64,000 nt of DNA from Fluctibacter corallii (GCF_025751585.1 NZ_JAOWKX010000007.1:217838-281837), one strand, 5' to 3'; counted from the first letter of the stretch, positions 36,149 through 45,335 are shown. The notes: a model not told the origin generated them from the letters alone. Numbers and translations are program-made.

Positions 36149-37012
36149 ATGATTTACAGCATGACTGCTTTTGCCCGCAAAGAACTAAAAGCTGACTGGG
36201 GAAGCGCTGTGTGGGAAGTGCGCTCAGTGAACCAACGCTTTTTAGAAACGTACTTCCGTCTACCTGAGCAATTTCGCTCGTTAGAGCCGGTGCTACGTGA
36301 ACGTTTCAGAAAACGTTTACAACGCGGAAAAGTAGAATGCAGTTTACGTTTTGTGCCTAACGATGGTGCCACCAGCAAGCTTAACCTAAATGAAGATTTA
36401 GCCAAGCAACTTCTGCACGCAGCAGATTGGGTACAAAGCCATGGTCAATCAAGTGGCGTCAACCCGGTTGATATTCTTCGCTGGCCAGGCGTTATAGCGG
36501 CAGAAGAAGCCGATATGGATGCGATTCAATCTGACGTTTTAGCCTGTTTAGACGAAACGCTGAACGATTTTATCGCTGCAAGAGCAAGCGAAGGCAATAG
36601 CCTTAAAGCACTCATCGAACAACGTTTAGATGGCATCAAAATAGAAGTAGACAAAGTACGCGCCCGCATGCCTGACATAGTGACATGGCAGCGAGAAAAG
36701 ATACTATCACGCTTCGAAGAAGCCAAAATTGAGTTAGAAGAAGGCCGACTAGAGCAAGAAATGATCATGCTTGCGCAAAAAGTTGATGTAGCTGAAGAAC
36801 TAGACCGCCTCGACGCCCACCTAACCGAAACGCGTAACATCTTAAACAAAGGCGGCGCAGTCGGACGCAGACTCGACTTTATGATGCAAGAATTTAACCG
36901 CGAGTCTAACACCTTAGGCTCAAAGTCTATTCACACCGACATCACCCAATCAGCCGTAGAACTCAAAGTGCTGATCGAACAAATGCGCGAGCAGATCCAG
37001 AATATTGAGTAA
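36149..37012 (+). CDS. yicC: YicC/YloC-family endoribonuclease
   Basis: A 287-residue protein highly similar to E. coli YicC: SMTAFARKELKADWGSAVWE, RSVNQRFLETYFRLPEQFRS and the C-terminal RRLDFMMQEFNRESNTLGSKS. YicC has been reported as an RNase that acts on small RNAs such as RyhB. I chose ATG 36149 (MIYSMTAF), with AAGGAATCG upstream; an in-frame start six codons earlier lacks one. It is the last core gene before the accessory island. Confidence 0.95.
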   Translation: MIYSMTAFARKELKADWGSAVWEVRSVNQRFLETYFRLPEQFRSLEPVLRERFRKRLQRGKVECSLRFVPNDGATSKLNLNEDLAKQLLHAADWVQSHGQSSGVNPVDILRWPGVIAAEEADMDAIQSDVLACLDETLNDFIAARASEGNSLKALIEQRLDGIKIEVDKVRARMPDIVTWQREKILSRFEEAKIELEEGRLEQEMIMLAQKVDVAEELDRLDAHLTETRNILNKGGAVGRRLDFMMQEFNRESNTLGSKSIHTDITQSAVELKVLIEQMREQIQNIE

Positions 37013-37047
37013 AGTTCATTAGCGCTCAAAAAACTCATAGCACTTTG

Positions 37048-37080
37048 AAAAACCTCGTTTTATGGCGGGGTTTTGTTTTT
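37048..37080 (+). terminator. terminator of yicC
   Basis: AAAACCTCG pairs with CGGGGTTTT (one G-U pair) around an eight-base loop, followed by a T-rich tract. It marks the end of the conserved core before the AT-rich island. Confidence 0.85.
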
Positions 37081-37223
37081 TGTGGTTCCGTGGATATTCA
37101 TTCTGCCCACTTTCCCTAATATGAAACAGCCTTAATTAGAGTTTTATACAGGGAAGTGGACACTAGCTTTTGGCCTAAGGTAAACTCCAGTAGGTTAGGG
37201 GTAATTTAATTTGGGGATTTTTC

Positions 37224-38432
37224 TTGGTTCGAAAACTTACAGCAATAGACTTATTTGCTGGAGCAGGTGGATTTTCGCTTGCAGCTCATGAATTGGGCTT
37301 TGATATATTAGCTGCTGTAGAGTTTGACAGTATGGCTGCCGAGACGTATCGGACCAATCTTGTTGAAAGGTTGGGGGCTGAAACGGATGTATTCAATCAA
37401 GATATTAATGAAGTAGATATTCGTGGTTTTATGAAGTACCGAAATATTAAGCCAGGCGAATTAGATTTACTTTTAGGTGGACCTCCGTGCCAAGGTTTTT
37501 CAACTCACCGAATTAAAGATACTGGAGCAAGCGATCCAAGAAATAAGTTGTTGATGAGATATTTTGATTTCGTTAGTGAGCTTAGACCAAAAGCATTTTT
37601 AGTAGAAAATGTCCCAGGGTTATTATGGAAAAGGCATGAAAAACACTTGAACAAATTCATGACTCTGGCAAAAAAGCATAATTACAAAGTTATCGGTAAC
37701 GCTCCCATCGTACTTAATGCAAAAGACTACGGTGTACCTCAAAATCGTAAGAGAGTTTTCATATTTGCAGTAAGAGAAGATTTGGCCTCACAGGATTATT
37801 GTTTCCCGCCTGAGGCAACGCATTTTTCGCCTTCACAAAAGAAAGTACCACACTGGAAAACGTCTTCATCGATTTTTGAACCAATACCCAGAAGTTTATA
37901 CGAAAAATACTGGCAAGATTATTTTAAAGTCAAAACGAAGCTGACTAAGCGAGAATGTTTTGACCTATTGGGAGGCTTAGAGTTTGGCGGTGTGATCGCC
38001 AAAGATGATCCGTGTAATGTTCATATGCAACCAACTGCAAAAATGGTTGGAAGGTTCAATGACACGCCTTTAAACGGTAGTCGTGAAGATGCAGGCAAGA
38101 AACATGAATTAAAATGCCACTCCGGAGATTACAAAGGGCATAAAGATGTCTACGGTCGAATCTTAATTCATTTACCGAGTAATACTATGACCACTGGTTG
38201 TAACAATCCATCAAAAGGAAGGTTTGTTCACCCTTGGCGTAATCACGGTATTACCCTTAGGCATGCAGCTCGTTTACAGAGCTTTCCTGATGACTATATT
38301 TTCCTGGGATCTACTACTGAACAGGCCAGGCAAATAGGAAATGCAGTTCCTTTGAATTTGGGGACTGCACTAATAAACAATATTAAAAATTCTTTGTTGA
38401 AAATAAGTTATTTCAGGCAGAACGTGGCTTAA
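37224..38432 (+). CDS. C5 DNA cytosine methyltransferase
   Basis: A 402-residue modification enzyme transferring methyl from S-adenosylmethionine to cytosine C5. Motif I is DLFAGAGGFS (residues 9-18), the catalytic motif IV is GGPPCQGFS with Cys89, ENV sits at 128-130 and motif VIII is QNRKRVF. Motifs IX-X lie near the C-terminus (RHAARLQSFPDDY, then GNAVPLNLG). The target-recognition region between VIII and IX is short (about 130 residues). The only plausible start is TTG, with GGGGA before it. It opens the accessory operon, so it probably protects host DNA from the downstream nuclease. Confidence 0.92.
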   Translation: MVRKLTAIDLFAGAGGFSLAAHELGFDILAAVEFDSMAAETYRTNLVERLGAETDVFNQDINEVDIRGFMKYRNIKPGELDLLLGGPPCQGFSTHRIKDTGASDPRNKLLMRYFDFVSELRPKAFLVENVPGLLWKRHEKHLNKFMTLAKKHNYKVIGNAPIVLNAKDYGVPQNRKRVFIFAVREDLASQDYCFPPEATHFSPSQKKVPHWKTSSSIFEPIPRSLYEKYWQDYFKVKTKLTKRECFDLLGGLEFGGVIAKDDPCNVHMQPTAKMVGRFNDTPLNGSREDAGKKHELKCHSGDYKGHKDVYGRILIHLPSNTMTTGCNNPSKGRFVHPWRNHGITLRHAARLQSFPDDYIFLGSTTEQARQIGNAVPLNLGTALINNIKNSLLKISYFRQNVA

Positions 38433-38495
38433 TATATGCACATTCTCAATTGAGAATTATTTTGTGTTTTACTTACCAATCTTAATGGATAATAA

Positions 38496-41471
38496 ATGGT
38501 AGCTTCCTTATCTTTTCAAACACGCGCTAGGACAATAGATCACCTAGGCCGCGAACAAATAGCAGATTGTCCGACAGCTATTTCTGAGCTCTGGAAAAAT
38601 GCTTACGACGCATATGCCCGTAGTGTCTCTTTAAATATATATGACGGTGATTTCCAAGTGGCTACTCTTGTCGATGATGGGCATGGAATGACCATCACGG
38701 ACATTGAACAGAAGTGGCTCATTGTAGGTACTGAATCAAAAGCTGTCTCCAGCGAACTCTCTGAAAGTGATAAGAACGGCATTGAGAAGGTTCGAGTTAA
38801 ACAAGGACAAAAAGGAATTGGCCGGTTATCATCCGCCGCCCTTGGTTCTCTTTTACTTTTAATGTCAAAGAAAAAAAATGAAAAGTTTGTTGCGTGCTTA
38901 TTAGATTGGAGACTTTTTGAAAATCCTTATTTGATGCTTCACGATATTCAACTGCCTATTATGGAGTTTGAAACTCGAAGTGAATTGCCAGAGCTCTTGC
39001 CTAGCATGTTTGATAAGTTGATGGGAAATCTATGGGGGGATGGTCTCGATTCTGGCAGAGACAAACGTGTTGAAGCCGCTTGGTCTTCTTATCATGAGCA
39101 AGAATTAGAAGAAGGGAAAGACCAAACAACTAAAGAGCTGATAGAAGAAACTGTAATTGACGAAGCATTCTCTGAACGACATTTTGAATCTTGGCCTGTA
39201 TGGAATGGGAAGTCGTCAAACGGCACGGCCATGATTATAGGGAACATTAATGACGATCTGATAGCGCAACTCTCCAGCGATTCTGGCTCTGAGTTAGAAG
39301 GTTCAGACAAAAGAGCGAAAGAGAACTTTCAACAGACATTGGCAAGCTTTATTAATCCTTTGACAAGAGAAGGAGAAAATAGGATTGACGACTTTGAGTA
39401 CAGAGTTATTGCTCATAACGGTAGCATGCAACGAGATGCTATCAGCGATGCCAGGAGCTTTGGAATTGAAGAGTTTGATCAATTGGAGCATACCATTGAA
39501 GGTAAAGTTGATGAACAAGGTATTTTTAATGGGCGAGTTAAGGCGTTTGGTGTTTGGTACGAAGATGTAACTGTAAAACCAAAAGTAAGATATAAAACAC
39601 GAAAAGATACGAGATTTGGTCCATTCGATATCAGATTAGGTACATTCGAAATTTTAAAAAAGAACACTTCGCTTTCTGATGTGCTACACACCAAGTTATT
39701 AGAACAAACAGTAGAGTTTGCTGGCTTAATGGTTCACCGAGATCATTTGCGTGTTATGCCGTATGGCCGAGAAAATAATGACTTTTTCGAAATTGAGAAG
39801 CGTCGTACTAAAAATGCGGGTCGTTACATTTTTTCTAACCGTAATATTTTTGGCGGTGTTTGTATAAGTAAGTATGGTAATCCTAATCTCAAGGATAAAG
39901 CTGGTAGAGAGGGGATAATAGACAACAAGGCATCTAAGTTATTTAAAGAAATCGTTGAAAATATCCTTGTTGATATCGCTGATCGATTTTTAGGTCGTTA
40001 TTCACAGATCAGAGTAGACTCATTAGCAGAGCTGAACAAAAAGCATGCAGAGGAAAAAGCTTCTGAGGACAGAAAAAAATTATTAAAGAAAGAACAAAAT
40101 AGAATTAGAGCTGCTATCAATAAAAATACACCACAACTTACAGATATTTTATTAGAAGTTAATGAGCTTGTAGAGCAGCTTGAGTCTAGACTTAGTCTAA
40201 ACAGTCAAGATGAAATAATTCAAATCAGACATGTTGTAACGGATTTACAGGGTAGACTTAAAGAGCTGTCATTATCCCCTATTCCCAAGTCTTTAGGTAG
40301 CGTTGAGAATGCTTACCGTGAATACCGAGATTCAGAATTAAATGCGTATGTGTTAATTAAAAATATAAATACCTCACTGAACGAGTCTCTCGAAAAGCTT
40401 ACTGTTAAACAAGATATTGATATTGCAGAGAAGGACTTCAGGAGTAAAGCGGCTGTTTTACACTCTAAAATAAATAAATATGCAACCGAAGGTAGAAGTT
40501 TGTTAAAGACTGAGTTATCTAGATTTGATGAAGAGCTCTCTCTTGCCAATAAAAGATTTCATAAAGAGCTTTCTAATTACCTTGATGATCTTGCCGCTGG
40601 TAGAACGGATTTAGCAACAGTAACGAATAGAATTGAAGACGAGTATCAAAAACAAGACGTAAAAATAAATCAGCAGTTTAAACCTTATTTGACGGCCATT
40701 GAGAGTATTAGAAATCAAATTGATCTCGAAGGACTAGCGCTGCATTCTTTAAATGAAAATTCATCGTTAAAGAAAGAAGTAGAACGGATGAATAGTTTGG
40801 CTCAATTGGGTATATCAGTAGAGATTATTGGCCACGAGATTGAAGGCATTGATATGACTATCGCAAATGGCCTTAGTTACCTTAAAGAGTCTGCATTAGA
40901 TGCTAAACAGTTAGAGGTTCTTAACTCGGTATTGATTGCACATCAATCGTTAAGTGATTCTTGGCGCTTTCTATCGACCTTAAAGTTGTCGGGAGAGAAA
41001 ATAAAATCAGATATATCAGGACATGATATTTTCCAGTATGTGAAGAATTTTTTTGGAAAAAGGCTAGAAAATAATGATATTGAATTTAATTGCACAGATG
41101 ATTTTTTAAATCTAAGTATCTTTGAACAACCGTCCAGAATATACCCTGTTTTTATTAATTTAATTAATAACGCTAGATACTGGGTTAAACATACTGAATG
41201 TGAAAAGCGACTAATCAATATTGATTTTAAAAATGGGAAAGTGATTGTCAGTGATAATGGGCCGGGTGTTGACATTGATGATGTTGATAGTCTTTTCACT
41301 CTTTTCTTTACAAGAAAACAACGCGGTGGTCGCGGCGTCGGCCTTTATCTTTGTCGCATGAATCTTCAAGCTGGTGGTCATGATATTTATTATGAAAAAG
41401 ATCCAGCAAACAAAGTATTAGAGGGAGCAAACTTTATAGTGTCATTTCAAGGAGTAGAGCGCAGTGAGTAA
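38496..41471 (+). CDS. two-module GHKL ATPase: MORC-like N-terminus, histidine-kinase-like C-terminus
   Basis: A 991-residue cytosolic protein. The N-terminal Hsp90/MORC-like ATPase has an N-box ELWKNAYDAY (31-40), G1 box DDGHGM (60-65) and a lid loop GQKGIGR (104-110). A beta-rich transducer-like region runs to about residue 490. Residues 500-760 are long charged helices, probably coiled coil. Then an H-box-like EIIGHEIEG with H780, a second N-box NLINNARYW (889-897), G1 box SDNGPGV and G2 box RGGRGVGLYL (near 943) form a histidine-kinase catalytic module. Both ATP sites look intact. It overlaps the receiver-like gene by eight bases. Function as a sensor or motor of a defence system is inference. 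Confidence 0.85.
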   Translation: MVASLSFQTRARTIDHLGREQIADCPTAISELWKNAYDAYARSVSLNIYDGDFQVATLVDDGHGMTITDIEQKWLIVGTESKAVSSELSESDKNGIEKVRVKQGQKGIGRLSSAALGSLLLLMSKKKNEKFVACLLDWRLFENPYLMLHDIQLPIMEFETRSELPELLPSMFDKLMGNLWGDGLDSGRDKRVEAAWSSYHEQELEEGKDQTTKELIEETVIDEAFSERHFESWPVWNGKSSNGTAMIIGNINDDLIAQLSSDSGSELEGSDKRAKENFQQTLASFINPLTREGENRIDDFEYRVIAHNGSMQRDAISDARSFGIEEFDQLEHTIEGKVDEQGIFNGRVKAFGVWYEDVTVKPKVRYKTRKDTRFGPFDIRLGTFEILKKNTSLSDVLHTKLLEQTVEFAGLMVHRDHLRVMPYGRENNDFFEIEKRRTKNAGRYIFSNRNIFGGVCISKYGNPNLKDKAGREGIIDNKASKLFKEIVENILVDIADRFLGRYSQIRVDSLAELNKKHAEEKASEDRKKLLKKEQNRIRAAINKNTPQLTDILLEVNELVEQLESRLSLNSQDEIIQIRHVVTDLQGRLKELSLSPIPKSLGSVENAYREYRDSELNAYVLIKNINTSLNESLEKLTVKQDIDIAEKDFRSKAAVLHSKINKYATEGRSLLKTELSRFDEELSLANKRFHKELSNYLDDLAAGRTDLATVTNRIEDEYQKQDVKINQQFKPYLTAIESIRNQIDLEGLALHSLNENSSLKKEVERMNSLAQLGISVEIIGHEIEGIDMTIANGLSYLKESALDAKQLEVLNSVLIAHQSLSDSWRFLSTLKLSGEKIKSDISGHDIFQYVKNFFGKRLENNDIEFNCTDDFLNLSIFEQPSRIYPVFINLINNARYWVKHTECEKRLINIDFKNGKVIVSDNGPGVDIDDVDSLFTLFFTRKQRGGRGVGLYLCRMNLQAGGHDIYYEKDPANKVLEGANFIVSFQGVERSE

Positions 41472-43347
41472 TACGGAATTCAACTATACACCTTATCTCG
41501 AAGAAGCCTTTATTGAACCTATTAGAACAGTAACTGTTATCGATGATGAATACCCAACGTTGGATACCTTATTAGACAATAAGTTATCCGAATATGACAA
41601 AGTTGATACTGATAGGCTGAAAAGTGTAATAACTACTTGCAAAAGTGATAAATTTAACTGGATGCTCGATGTTTATGATGGCAAGGAAGATGTGGCTGAA
41701 AATAGCCAAATTGCAAATAGACTTCACCATAGCGACTTATTAATTTTGGATTATCATCTAGATGGTGAGGACGAAGGAATATGTGAGCGCTCATTAGCTT
41801 TGTTGAAACATTTAGCGGAGAATAAACATTTTAATTTAGTCGCTATTCACACAAAAGGATATTCCGGCACTGGTGGAACAGTCAACGATGTGTTTAGAGA
41901 TGTTGTACTATCGATGCAAAAAAAGCCCGATATTGCCGCTTTAAATGAAACTCTTCTTACGAAAATCAAAGATGGGCTTCAAGATTGGGAAATCGAAACT
42001 GGAGAAGATGTTTGTCAAAAAATATTGGACTCAATAACTGATTTACAATTATTAGAGCTTTGTAAAAATGTTGGGAAAGAGCTTATTAAAGGGAAAGTTC
42101 AATCAAAATATCTTGATCAGTTTTATCAAATTTATAAGGGTAAACCAGCCGAAGTTAATTTACCAGTTCAGTTATTAATTAAATGGCTTTGTTGTGAAAA
42201 GTTTGACTCATGCGCTAGCCAATTCGGAGATAAGGACTACAACCATTTTGATTGGGGTATGAACGGAGATAATAACTGGTTAAAAACTGATGACTTATTT
42301 CTTACAGTTTTAGGGAAAAAAGAAACCCCTGTTTCAGATATTCCTGAAAAAATTCTACAAGCATTAAGCACTTGGATGCCACACCCTCATAAATTAATTT
42401 TAGCTAAACTCAGGTATGAAATTGAGAGAAATGGTATTTCAGCCGCTCAGAATATACTCCATAAAGAGTACTTACAAGCAGCTTGGCTTAACGATCTTCT
42501 TAACTCGAAAAGTTCTTACTCAATAGAGTCGAAAACTTGGGGGATAATCTACAAGTTGTGGGAAGAGCTTGCTGTGGAGATAAAAGATGATGTAAGCAAT
42601 TTTGCAAACCGACTAGCAATGGACCTCAGAAAACAAAATGCTAAGGAGAGTGTTCTTCCTATGTTTGTTGCACCTGAGGTTATTGCAGATGGAGCAGGCC
42701 AGATAGTTCACGCAAATTGCTTCAGTTGTACAAAAAGTATAGATACATATCACGTATCTACAGGCCATATAATTGAAATGGAAAACAACTACTGGTTGTG
42801 TCTAACACCTATATGTGACCTGGTACCTGGGCAAAAAGGTGCTGATTACAAAGAGGGAGAAGAGCCTAATGAAACTGACGGCTATATGCCTTTAACATTG
42901 GTTCAGTTATATGATGCAAAGAGTGCTTGGAAGCAGACGAGAAAGTCCATGATCAATGCTTTAGGGGTTAAGGAAGATAGTTTACCCAAATTATCTGACA
43001 CAGATGAGTTAGGACAAATATTAACTTATGCTACACGAAATAACTTAGTATTCGTTAAGTTGGATTCCGGGAGTGATGAAATATCTTATCTAAGTTTTAC
43101 CGTTGGAATTGATGGAAAAGCAAATCCTAAATCCGTTGAATATTTGGCTGGCAATAACGGTATTTTTGATAAAGAAAATAAGACATTGGAGCTGTACCAT
43201 ACATATGTAAATGGCAATGACGAGCCTATAATCGAAAAATCAGAAGCAAAGGTCATAGCAGAGCTTCGTTACGAATACGCATTAAATTTACTAGGACGTT
43301 TAGGTTTTGCAAAAGCACGTGTTGGATTAGACTTTTTGGGGCTTTAA
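41464..43347 (+). CDS. receiver-domain-like protein with Cys cluster
   Basis: A 627-residue protein starting at GTG. Residues 20-135 resemble a response-regulator receiver: acidic pocket D27-D28, candidate phospho-acceptor D96 in LLILDYHLDG, then T130-K131 in VAIHTKG. This order matches canonical receivers, although the loop before D96 is long. Residues 140-400 are helical and unknown. C419, C422, C446 and C451 (C-x2-C ... C-x4-C) could bind zinc. No DNA-binding domain is obvious. Its start overlaps the kinase-like gene, which argues that the two are partners, with phosphotransfer from H780 to D96 the simplest model. Confidence 0.7.
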   Translation: MSNTEFNYTPYLEEAFIEPIRTVTVIDDEYPTLDTLLDNKLSEYDKVDTDRLKSVITTCKSDKFNWMLDVYDGKEDVAENSQIANRLHHSDLLILDYHLDGEDEGICERSLALLKHLAENKHFNLVAIHTKGYSGTGGTVNDVFRDVVLSMQKKPDIAALNETLLTKIKDGLQDWEIETGEDVCQKILDSITDLQLLELCKNVGKELIKGKVQSKYLDQFYQIYKGKPAEVNLPVQLLIKWLCCEKFDSCASQFGDKDYNHFDWGMNGDNNWLKTDDLFLTVLGKKETPVSDIPEKILQALSTWMPHPHKLILAKLRYEIERNGISAAQNILHKEYLQAAWLNDLLNSKSSYSIESKTWGIIYKLWEELAVEIKDDVSNFANRLAMDLRKQNAKESVLPMFVAPEVIADGAGQIVHANCFSCTKSIDTYHVSTGHIIEMENNYWLCLTPICDLVPGQKGADYKEGEEPNETDGYMPLTLVQLYDAKSAWKQTRKSMINALGVKEDSLPKLSDTDELGQILTYATRNNLVFVKLDSGSDEISYLSFTVGIDGKANPKSVEYLAGNNGIFDKENKTLELYHTYVNGNDEPIIEKSEAKVIAELRYEYALNLLGRLGFAKARVGLDFLGL

Positions 43348-43350
43348 TAA

Positions 43351-43914
43351 GTGGCTGTTTATAACACCCCTTCGGACTCTGCTAACACGGCGGTAAGAGC
43401 TTTTCTTACTAAAGTCGGAGAATTCTATCTAGGCCATTCTTTCAATACTGGAAATGGTAAAGGGAAGGAAATCTGGCTAAGAATCAAAAACGAAGTTTTT
43501 AACTCTTCGTGTGCCTATTGTGGCCAGACTAAAGAGAAGCTTCAAATTGAACACCTTTATATGTTTAATCGAAGTGAATATGGTCTGCATCACCCTGGCA
43601 ATACGGTACCTTGTTGCACCGAATGTAACACTAGGGCAAAAAAAGAAGATAAAACTTATACAGATTGGTTGGAGCATCTCAAAATTGTTTGTCAAAAACG
43701 TGGTGACGAATCAGTGTTTGAGACTAGAAAGCAAAAGATATTAAAGCACATAGAGTCATTTAATTATCCTAAGCTGAATGATAGTGAAAAACAGGCTATT
43801 AAAGTAATCGCAAATAGCTTGTACGATAACATCAAGGCAGAATCTGATAAGTCGTTGAGTTTATACAAAGAGCTTGATAAAGCTTTTGTGAAAGCTACAA
43901 ACTATTGTCAATAG
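43351..43914 (+). CDS. HNH endonuclease
   Basis: A 187-residue nuclease starting at GTG, three bases after the receiver gene stop. The HNH core is clear: C54-x2-C57, then E67-H68, H80-H81, N84, and C89-x2-C92 with NTRAKKED after. This ribbon-type zinc-supported beta-beta-alpha-metal fold cuts DNA. A helical C-terminus of about 80 residues follows. It is the probable effector (restriction or abortive nuclease) of the island. Confidence 0.88.
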   Translation: MAVYNTPSDSANTAVRAFLTKVGEFYLGHSFNTGNGKGKEIWLRIKNEVFNSSCAYCGQTKEKLQIEHLYMFNRSEYGLHHPGNTVPCCTECNTRAKKEDKTYTDWLEHLKIVCQKRGDESVFETRKQKILKHIESFNYPKLNDSEKQAIKVIANSLYDNIKAESDKSLSLYKELDKAFVKATNYCQ

Positions 43915-43955
43915 GTGACCTCAGTTCTCAAGCTACGCACATTTCACCTTATTAG

Positions 43956-44338
43956 TTGATAAACACAATTCATGGGCTACTCTGGCTATTAGCTGCCATT
44001 GATGGTCATAGTAAAAACTTTAGTGTGTTTTTAGAGGCTGACATTAGATACCGAATGACGCCGCTATGCGACATTTTATCGGCGTCCCCTCCATTTTCAG
44101 AAAAGAACGGGGCGAAAAGAGTATTGCAACCACAGAAAATGTAGCTATGTCGTTAAAGGAGCAAAGTACGCAATACAAATGGAGTACAATTCAGCCTCGT
44201 CATTTCGTATCTAAAGCGAAGCATTACAAATACCTCGTCGATAACGTAGACCCTGCCAGTTCTAAGGTAGAAGCGATAATTCCACTAAACTTTCCTGAAT
44301 ATGTAGCTTCAGCGATTTTTGATGGTTTGAAAAAATAG
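43956..44338 (+). pseudogene. decayed C-terminal fragment of hipA
   Basis: The stretch encodes LLWLLAAIDGHSKNFSVFL and YRMTPLCDILSA, which align with the C-terminal kinase lobe of HipA (WLIGATDGHAKNFSVF in E. coli). The frame changes near 44,120-44,140, and the remainder (TIQPRHFVSKAKHY, then FPEYVASAIFD) matches HipA's end (IYPRHFLATAKV) in another frame. The N-terminal two-thirds and hipB are missing. It is a relic of a type II toxin-antitoxin locus left beside the island. Confidence 0.85.
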
Positions 44339-44518
44339 TCGACCAAAAAGTCGAAATAAAGTTTGGCCTGCGAATGCATTCTTTTCGTTGCTTTAAAAAA
44401 CACGCCTGCACCTTCTCTGAGTTAATTAGGGCAACCACCATTTTGATTGATATTTTAAATCAGTGACTTAGCGCATACGTATATATCCCTTGTGTTTAAA
44501 GATGAAAACACATACTGA

Positions 44519-44597
44519 ATAAATTTTGTACAGTTCAAAATTGCGAGTATAATAAGGGTAATTTAGTGCGACGAAATTAAATGTGTACAAAATTTAT
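44519..44597 (+). promoter_or_regulatory. promoter bracketed by a perfect 14-bp inverted repeat
   Basis: ATAAATTTTGTACA (44519-44532) and its exact reverse complement TGTACAAAATTTAT (44584-44597) enclose 51 bases. Inside lies TATAAT (44548-44553), 16 bases after TTGTAC (44526-44531), which is part of the left arm. This promoter would drive the pilus operon starting 162 bases downstream of the -10 box. The rest of 44339-44714 shows no gene. The arms could be operators for one regulator, or recombination ends of an invertible switch. Confidence 0.65.
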
Positions 44598-44714
44598 GTC
44601 ATGCTACTAAAGATCTTTACAGATAAGCCGATAACATGAACGCGTCTTTGTATTTATATAACAAGAATACTCAGGGGCGTTTTGCAGTATTATTGATTTA
44701 GGAATGTATTAAAG

Positions 44715-45335
44715 ATGTTACGTAACAATTTAAAATTAGCGGGCGTGTCAGCCATCGTACTTGGCGCACTTGCAACGTCTGCTAATGCAGAAACACTCAC
44801 TGTTCCAGCTACTGTTGCTGTCGATAACTCAATCAACTTCACGCTAACGGGTTCACTAGACTTTGGTATCGTTCGTGCCACAGTTGATAACACAGCGGGT
44901 AACTGCGTAGGTATTACTTTACCTGCAAACCCTGCGTCTGCACTTAACAGCACACTAGGCACAGCTGCTGCTGCTGCATGTACTGGTGCTGGTACTGCGG
45001 TACTACAAAACGTGGGCGGTACTCCTGCTCGTCCTTCACTTCAGGTTGCGGGTTTAGCACCATTTACAGCGCTTACGCTAACGCTTCCTGCTGCACCAGT
45101 AGATCTAGTACTTAACCCAGCTCCAACTGGCGCGCCAGTGCTTCGGTTGTTTGACTTCACTGCATACCAAACTAGTGGTACGCCAGCAGCAGTAACTACA
45201 ACCGTTACCGCTGATGCAAGTGGTGCAATCGCATTCAACGTAGGTGCAACACTGACTACTGATCCAGGTACGCCTACACTAACTTATGAAAATACAACAT
45301 ACACTGGTGATTTTGACGTTACTGTTACTTACTAA
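44715..45335 (+). CDS. DUF4402-type pilin-like major subunit
   Basis: A 206-residue secreted protein with a signal peptide ending ANA-E (near residue 25). The mature part is low in charge, rich in Thr, Ala and Val, and beta-sheet-like, with two cysteines that could form a disulfide. FTLTGSLDFGIVRA near the N-terminus and TYTGDFDVTVTY at the C-terminus fit the DUF4402 domain. The ending in alternating hydrophobic residues and a final tyrosine is like donor-strand fimbrial subunits. As the first gene of a chaperone-usher-like operon, it is probably the major structural subunit. Confidence 0.78.
   Translation: MLRNNLKLAGVSAIVLGALATSANAETLTVPATVAVDNSINFTLTGSLDFGIVRATVDNTAGNCVGITLPANPASALNSTLGTAAAAACTGAGTAVLQNVGGTPARPSLQVAGLAPFTALTLTLPAAPVDLVLNPAPTGAPVLRLFDFTAYQTSGTPAAVTTTVTADASGAIAFNVGATLTTDPGTPTLTYENTTYTGDFDVTVTY

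Noticed and set aside
37224..38432. Solitary regulatory methyltransferase rather than part of a restriction operon
   Set aside because: The three following same-strand genes are tightly packed, one encodes an HNH nuclease, and the whole block is AT-rich, so an operon is the better reading. The 63-base gap to the ATPase gene leaves a separate promoter possible.
44519..44597. The inverted repeat as a simple terminator hairpin
   Set aside because: The arms are 51 bases apart with a promoter inside, the left arm is not followed by a T tract, and no gene ends just upstream except the decayed hipA.
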